NCBI RefSeq assembly: GCF_900108875.1
Contig: NZ_FNYJ01000004.1
Span: forward strand, 96,681-160,680
Reading direction: 5' to 3'
Source of the DNA: Pseudomonas sp. NFR16
Lineage (GTDB): Bacteria; Pseudomonadota; Gammaproteobacteria; Pseudomonadales; Pseudomonadaceae
DNA length: 64,000 nucleotides
The notes under the pieces were generated by a model. That model saw only the letters and a program-made list of their open reading frames with translations. It ran no database searches and had not been told where the DNA came from. A program made the position numbers and the translations under genes. Positions 59,485 to 64,000 of this stretch are shown piece after piece (the first letter of the stretch is position 1; each line of letters opens with the position of its first letter).

Positions 59485-60702
59485 ATGGCGACCAAAGCAG
59501 TAAAAGTCAGCGTCTACACCTGGGAGGGGCTCGACAAGAAAGGCGTCAAACAAAAGGGCGAAATCAACGGCCACAACCCCGCGCTGGTCAAAGCCCAGTT
59601 GCGCAAGCAAGGCATCAACCCGACGAAAGTCCGGAAGAAAGCCGTTTCGATCTTCGGCTCCGGCAAGAAGATCAAACCGCTGGACATCGCGTTCTTCAGC
59701 CGCCATATGGCCACGATGATGAAAGCCGGCGTTCCTTTATTGCAGTCGTTCGACATTATCAGCGAAGGCTCCGATAACCCGAACATGCGCAAGCTCGTTG
59801 ACGACATCAAACAGGAAGTGGCTGCCGGGCACAGTTTTGCCACGGCCTTGCGGCAGAAGCCTCAGTATTTCGACGACCTGTTTTGCAACCTTGTCGACGC
59901 GGGTGAACAAGCCGGTGCGCTTGAGTCGCTGCTCGATCGAGTGGCCACCTACAAAGAAAAGACCGAGTTCCTCAAAGCCAAGATCAAAAAAGCCATGACC
60001 TACCCGATTGCCGTGGTCATCGTGGCGATCATCGTGAGCGGCATTCTGCTGATAAAAGTCGTACCGCAGTTCCAGTCCGTGTTCGCCGGATTTGGCGCGA
60101 AACTGCCCGCTTTTACACTGATGGTCATTGGCCTTTCGGAAATCGTCCAGAGTTATTGGTACATGCTTCTGGGCGCCCTGCTGGTCGCGTTTATGGCCTT
60201 CCGGAAAGCCTACAAGACCTCGGAGAAATTCAGGGATCGCATCGACCGCATGCTGTTGAAGGTGCCGGTGATCGGCCCGCTTCTGTTCAAATCGGCGGTC
60301 GCCCGTTTTGCCCGGACGCTTTCAACCACCTTCGCTGCGGGTGTGCCGCTGGTCGATGCACTCGACTCGGTTGCCGGCGCGACGGGCAACGTGGTTTTCC
60401 GCAACGCCGTGCATAAGGTCAAACAAGACGTTTCCACCGGTATGCAGCTCAACTTTTCGATGCGCAGCACGGGGGTCTTCCCGATGCTGGCCGTGCAGAT
60501 GACCGCCATCGGCGAGGAGTCCGGCGCGCTGGATTCGATGCTTGATAAGGTCGCGACGTATTACGAAGAGGAAGTCGACAACATGGTAGACAGCCTCACC
60601 AGCCTGATGGAGCCAATGATCATGGCCGTCCTCGGCGTCATTGTCGGCGGGCTCGTGATCGCCATGTACCTGCCCATCTTCCAGCTCGGAAACGTCGTCT
60701 AA
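59485..60702 (+). CDS. pilC: Type IV pilus inner-membrane platform protein
   Basis: A 405-residue GspF-family protein with two cytoplasmic domains (about 70-170 and 270-375) each followed by membrane helices. Typical blocks: LDIAFFSRHMATMMKAGVPL, then FARTLSTTFAAGVPLVDALD. It connects PilB with the growing pilus. One base separates it from pilD. Confidence 0.95.
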   Translation: MATKAVKVSVYTWEGLDKKGVKQKGEINGHNPALVKAQLRKQGINPTKVRKKAVSIFGSGKKIKPLDIAFFSRHMATMMKAGVPLLQSFDIISEGSDNPNMRKLVDDIKQEVAAGHSFATALRQKPQYFDDLFCNLVDAGEQAGALESLLDRVATYKEKTEFLKAKIKKAMTYPIAVVIVAIIVSGILLIKVVPQFQSVFAGFGAKLPAFTLMVIGLSEIVQSYWYMLLGALLVAFMAFRKAYKTSEKFRDRIDRMLLKVPVIGPLLFKSAVARFARTLSTTFAAGVPLVDALDSVAGATGNVVFRNAVHKVKQDVSTGMQLNFSMRSTGVFPMLAVQMTAIGEESGALDSMLDKVATYYEEEVDNMVDSLTSLMEPMIMAVLGVIVGGLVIAMYLPIFQLGNVV

Positions 60703-60703
60703 C

Positions 60704-61576
60704 ATGCCTGTTCTCGACCTTCTGGCCAGCTCCCCGCTGGCCTTTGTTGTGTGCGCGCTGGTGTTGGGGCTGCTGGTGGGCAGCTTTCTCAACGTCGTGG
60801 TTTATCGCCTGCCCAAGATGATGTTGCAGGACTGGAAGGCTCAGGCGCGCGAAGTGCTGGAACTCCCGGCCGAGCCGAAACCCGAGACCTTCAACCTGCT
60901 GCTGCCTCATTCTCGCTGCCCGCATTGCGCGCACCGAATCCGCGCCTGGGAGAACCTGCCGGTCGTCAGTTACCTGTTTCTGGGCGGCAAATGCTCCCGC
61001 TGCAAGGCGCCCATCAGCAAGCGTTATCCCCTCGTCGAACTGGTGTGCGGATTACTGTCGGCGTTCGTCGCCTGGCATTTCGGCTTCGGCTGGCAGGCTG
61101 CGGCCGTGCTGGTGTTGAGCTGGGGCCTGCTGTCGATGAGCCTGATCGACGCCGATCACCAATTGCTGCCGGACGTGATCGTACTGCCGCTGCTGTGGCT
61201 TGGCCTGATCGTCAATACGTTCGGGCTTTTTGCGTCGTTGACCGATGCGCTGTGGGGCGCGGTGTTCGGGTATCTGGTGCTGTGGGCGGTGTTTTGGCTG
61301 TTCAAGCTGGTGACTGGCAAGGAAGGCATGGGCTACGGCGACTTCAAATTGCTGGCCATGCTGGGCGCCTGGGGCGGCTGGCAGATTCTGCCGCTGACGA
61401 TCTTGCTGTCCTCGCTCGTCGGCGCGGTGTTGGGCCTGATTCTGCTGCGTTTGCGCAACGTCGAGACCAGCACGCCGATTCCCTTCGGCCCTTATCTGGC
61501 TATCGCGGGGTGGATCGCATTGCTCTGGGGTGATCAAATAACCACTTCGTATTTGCAGATCGCCGGTTTCAGATGA
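60704..61576 (+). CDS. pilD: Prepilin peptidase / N-methyltransferase
   Basis: A 290-residue inner-membrane aspartic protease. The zinc-binding CPHCAHRIR ... CSRCKAP pair lies near residues 68-107, and the catalytic aspartates in [11 protein letters not shown] and [10 protein letters not shown]. Eight hydrophobic helices. It cleaves PilA and type II secretion pseudopilins and methylates the new N-terminus. Its stop overlaps the coaE start. Confidence 0.95.
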   Translation: MPVLDLLASSPLAFVVCALVLGLLVGSFLNVVVYRLPKMMLQDWKAQAREVLELPAEPKPETFNLLLPHSRCPHCAHRIRAWENLPVVSYLFLGGKCSRCKAPISKRYPLVELVCGLLSAFVAWHFGFGWQAAAVLVLSWGLLSMSLIDADHQLLPDVIVLPLLWLGLIVNTFGLFASLTDALWGAVFGYLVLWAVFWLFKLVTGKEGMGYGDFKLLAMLGAWGGWQILPLTILLSSLVGAVLGLILLRLRNVETSTPIPFGPYLAIAGWIALLWGDQITTSYLQIAGFR

Positions 61577-62205
61577 TGGCTTCCGAAACGCAACCCGCCG
61601 CACAACCCTGGATTCTTGGCCTGACCGGCGGCATCGGCAGTGGCAAGAGTGCGGCTGCGCAATGTTTTGTCGAGCTGGGCGTGCATCTGGTGGACGCCGA
61701 CCAGGCCGCACGCTGGGTGGTCGAGCCCGGTCGCCCTGCCCTTGGGCAGATTGCCGAGCATTTCGGGGCTGGCGTGTTGCAAGCCGACGGCACGTTGAAT
61801 CGCGCCGCGTTGCGAGAGCTGATTTTCAAGGACCCAACACAGCGCGTTTGGCTGGAAGGGTTGCTGCATCCGCTGATTCGCGAGGAAATCCGGCAGTACC
61901 TGGCGCGAGCCGAATCGCCTTATGCGATTCTGGTTTCACCCTTGTTGCTGGAGACCTCTCAGCATCAGATGGTGCAGCGGGTGTTGGTCATCGACGTGCC
62001 GCAGGCCTTGCAGATCGAACGCACCGTGCTGCGTGACAAGACCAACGAGGAGCAGGTCCGGGCGATTCTCAATGTCCAAGCCAGCCGCGAAGAGCGCCTG
62101 AGCCGCGCGGATGACGTGATCGTCAACGACCGCGACCCGGCGTGGCTGAAAAGCGAAGTTCAGCGGCTGCATCACTTTTATCTAACTTTGCGTGGAGGCC
62201 AATGA
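61573..62205 (+). CDS. coaE: Dephospho-CoA kinase
   Basis: A 210-residue kinase for the last step of coenzyme A synthesis. P-loop [14 protein letters not shown] (about 15-28), [23 protein letters not shown] and a C-terminal arginine-rich lid. It follows pilD with a 4-base overlap, the conserved pilD-coaE-yacG order. Two ATG codons lie in tandem at the start. Confidence 0.95.
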   Translation: MMASETQPAAQPWILGLTGGIGSGKSAAAQCFVELGVHLVDADQAARWVVEPGRPALGQIAEHFGAGVLQADGTLNRAALRELIFKDPTQRVWLEGLLHPLIREEIRQYLARAESPYAILVSPLLLETSQHQMVQRVLVIDVPQALQIERTVLRDKTNEEQVRAILNVQASREERLSRADDVIVNDRDPAWLKSEVQRLHHFYLTLRGGQ

Positions 62206-62408
62206 TGAGCCAACCAATGACCGTCGATTGCCCAACCTGCGGAGCGCCTGTGGAATGGACCCCGGAGAGCAAGTTCCGACCGTTCTGCTCTGACCGTTGC
62301 AAACTGATCGATCTGGGCGCGTGGGCGTCGGAAGAACATGCCATCCCGGTGGCGCCCGATGCCGAAGACGAATTATTTTCAGGGGATTTCGACCCGCGCC
62401 AGCATTGA
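62202..62408 (+). CDS. yacG: DNA gyrase inhibitor YacG
   Basis: A 68-residue zinc protein: [12 protein letters not shown] and [15 protein letters not shown] give the four cysteines (CxxC...CxxxC). YacG binds GyrB and blocks DNA binding. GGAGG precedes two tandem ATG codons (62202 and 62205), the first overlapping the coaE stop. The acidic tail is typical. Confidence 0.93.
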   Translation: MMSQPMTVDCPTCGAPVEWTPESKFRPFCSDRCKLIDLGAWASEEHAIPVAPDAEDELFSGDFDPRQH

Positions 62409-62632
62409 TCGAGCACAGTTGCGGAGTCGAATCCAGTCTGCGGGAGCGAGCTTGTGCATGAAGAGGCCAGGACAGTCTTCGCATCTTGCGGCATTCAAAA
62501 GTCCACCTTCGTGAGCAGACTCATTCCTACTGATCTCCGGCCAGACACACCTCGTGTAGGAGTGAGCTCGCTCGCAAAGACTGAATTCCAGACACTGCAT
62601 CTCCACAGCATGCACCGACCTATTCCCGGCTG

Positions 62633-62774
62633 AAGCCGGTCCTACAGGGGTTACAAGCTTTCCGTAGGACCGGCTTTAGCCGGTCGCGCAGGCGTTGCAA
62701 GCTTTTCGTAGGACCGGCTTTAGCTGGTCGTGCAGGCGTTGCAAGCTTTTCGTAGGACCGGCTTTAGCCGGGAA
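62633..62774. repeat. REP array with 44-bp tandem period
   Basis: One inverted unit near 62633-62655 is followed by GTAGGACCGGCTTTAGC-type units at 62664, 62708 and 62752, exactly 44 bases apart, separated by a repeated GCAGGCGTTGCAAGCTTTTC spacer. It fills most of the 438-base gap after yacG with single units of another REP type near 62440 and 62556. These are Pseudomonas REP elements, not CRISPR. Confidence 0.88.
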
Positions 62775-62846
62775 GGTGTCGGGTGTGACGCCGTTGATCA
62801 GAGGGGGCGTTAAAGACAGTTGGCTCACTCCCACAGAAGGCGGCCA

Positions 62847-63533
62847 TCAGGTGTCGTCCTCGTCCCGCCACGGCGCTGACAGATAGCGCGTGCGATTGAA
62901 CGTCTCAAGCCACTCGGGGCAAAACACTACCAGCGCCGTCACGATCATCCCGTTGATGAAGGCTTCGGGAAAGATGATCAGCCACAGATACCCGATGAAA
63001 TCCCCCAGCCATTCCGGCATTGCGAAAAGGCCGTCAAGCCACAGCACGCCCATTGCCAAAAGCAGGCACAGCAATGCAGCCAGCCCGGCGGCGAAAAATC
63101 CGGAGCAGAAGATGTAGGTGAAAGGGCTCCTGGGTTGCGCGCGCTCGACGATCAACGCACAGCCTTCGGTGATCAAGACCGGCAGCACGATCAACAGCAG
63201 GCCATTAACGCCCATCGCGGCCAGATCCTGCCTGCCCATCGCCAGCATGCCCAATTGCGCAATCAGCCCGCCGACGATAGCCAGCGGCCAGTCCAGCAGT
63301 AATGTCACGGCGGTCATGCCGAGAAAATGGTAAGAGACGCCGCTGTCGAAATCCCGCCGCATCAACCACAGCAGAAACAGGGCGAAGACCGTCCCGAACA
63401 GCAGGTGCTGGCGCCGCGTGTCGGTGAACAGCTCGACCCACGGGCAACGCCATGCCGTCCACAACACCATCGGCGCGTACAGGAACCACGCGAGGGTCAT
63501 GGTCTGGGAAGTGAGAACCTGGGCGCCGATCAT
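62847..63533 (-). CDS. CbiM-like membrane protein (ECF transporter permease type)
   Basis: A 228-residue membrane protein with about six helices. Motifs LLFGTVFALFLLWLMRRDFD, VSYHFLGMTAVTLLLDWPLA (His in helix) and EAFINGMIVTALVVF fit the CbiM/energy-coupling factor permease group; homologues sit downstream of yacG in Pseudomonas. It might take up a metal or vitamin, but no ATPase partner is nearby. Start could be a later Met (residue 12). Confidence 0.75.
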   Translation of the reverse strand: MIGAQVLTSQTMTLAWFLYAPMVLWTAWRCPWVELFTDTRRQHLLFGTVFALFLLWLMRRDFDSGVSYHFLGMTAVTLLLDWPLAIVGGLIAQLGMLAMGRQDLAAMGVNGLLLIVLPVLITEGCALIVERAQPRSPFTYIFCSGFFAAGLAALLCLLLAMGVLWLDGLFAMPEWLGDFIGYLWLIIFPEAFINGMIVTALVVFCPEWLETFNRTRYLSAPWRDEDDT

Positions 63534-63691
63534 GATGGCAGGCTTGGGGAGAGGAGACAGGGTGAGTCTAGTCCTTCACCGCGTCAGCGAAGGTCACCCG
63601 TCGCGCTGACGGGAATCCGGACGCACAAACGCCTGTGCAGCACGGCTTTGGGGCAAGCGGTGCTGCACAGGCGATATCAGTGTGTGGCTAG

Positions 63692-64000
63692 TTAACCGAG
63701 CTTACGTTGCGGTGCGCCATGCACCATGGTGTACGCGTAATCGACGCCCATGCCGTAGGCACCGCTGTGTTCCAGAACCAGTTCCATCACAGCTTCGTAG
63801 GTCTCTTTGTGAGCCCAGTCGCGCTGGAATTCGAGCAGAACCTGTTGCCAGGTCACCGGCACTGCGCCTGCCTGAATCATGCGTTGCACCGACATGTCGT
63901 GAGCTTCTTTGGTCGTGCCGCCGGAAGCGTCGGTCACGATGTAAACCTCGTAGCCTTCGGCCAGTGCATCCAGCGTCGGGAAGTTCAGGCAGACCTCGGT
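63692..64000 (-). CDS. Isochorismatase-family hydrolase, YcaC-like (3-prime part)
   Basis: The last 102 codons of a gene running in from the right edge. FPTLDALAEGYEVYIVTDAS and GGTTKEAHDMSVQRMIQAGA, then VPVTWQQVLLEFQRDW, match YcaC-type isochorismatase-like hydrolases. The family's catalytic cysteine and aspartate: the Cys in EVCLNFP is visible, the Asp lies outside. Substrate unknown. Confidence 0.85.
   Translation of the reverse strand, partial: TEVCLNFPTLDALAEGYEVYIVTDASGGTTKEAHDMSVQRMIQAGAVPVTWQQVLLEFQRDWAHKETYEAVMELVLEHSGAYGMGVDYAYTMVHGAPQRKLG

Noticed and set aside
62633-62774. Possible CRISPR array
   Set aside because: The spacer between units is itself repeated and the units are known REP palindromes; no cas genes nearby.

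Overview
The window comes from a Pseudomonas chromosome, probably of the fluorescens/syringae side of the genus. The evidence is the run ampE-ampD-DUF1631-nadC-pilA-pilB-pilC-pilD-coaE-yacG, which is the order known from P. aeruginosa, together with Pseudomonas-style REP palindromes, a PotE/decarboxylase operon and a lambda-like prophage of the kind common in this genus. No database search was possible, so all family names rest on motifs, length and gene order.

Region 1 (1 to about 31.75 kb) is a nearly complete lambda/HK97-type temperate prophage whose far end lies left of the window. Read leftwards from 13.1 kb it has small and large terminase, portal, ClpP-like protease, HK97 capsid, connector proteins, tail terminator, tail tube protein, a G/GT frameshift cassette, tape measure, and the M, L and K tail-tip proteins. 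Between 13.3 and 15.4 kb lie an HNH gene, a spanin pair embedded one in the other, a lambda-S-like holin and, on the opposite strand, a lone response-regulator receiver. The early leftward block (17.6-25.3 kb) holds a Q-like antiterminator, a tyrosine recombinase, DnaB- and DnaC-like proteins, an initiator gene carrying four internal iterons, a Rha antirepressor, several small proteins and Cro. A self-cleaving CI repressor faces Cro across an operator region. The rightward block (26.3-30.0 kb) holds a LuxR-type HTH protein, a CsrA-like fusion protein, small proteins, an HNH-like protein, excisionase and integrase. An AT-rich, overlapping gene pair resembling RexA/RexB in layout sits last before the attachment site.

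Region 2 (31.75-40.26 kb) is a second, decayed island. Its left end is a 3-prime tmRNA (ssrA) fragment that is also the prophage att site, followed by a terminator. Its right end shows a decayed copy of the same tmRNA end and a look-alike terminator. Inside are a P4-type integrase pseudogene (one frameshift, one stop), an ICE-type recombinase with its small partner gene, a PD-(D/E)XK nuclease, and a two-gene operon of a MazG-like NTP pyrophosphatase and a nuclease-helicase (PD-(D/E)XK plus DUF2075). These look like defence cargo.

Region 3 (40.3-64.0 kb) is core chromosome: the sotB efflux pump, small proteins, an HPP/CBS membrane protein, a LysR regulator, the potE-decarboxylase operon, a surE paralogue, ampE/ampD, a DUF1631 protein, nadC, an intracellular-type alginate lyase, tRNA-Thr, pilA with a sigma-54 promoter, pilBCD, coaE, yacG, REP clusters, a CbiM-like permease and the 3-prime end of an isochorismatase-family hydrolase.

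Best candidates for an undescribed system: the RexAB-like pair at 30.1-31.7 kb, the MazG-DUF2075 pair at 37.7-40.0 kb, and the CsrA fusion at 26.8 kb. Technical gems are the iterons inside the initiator gene, the frameshifted second Cro-like gene, and the nested tmRNA att sites.
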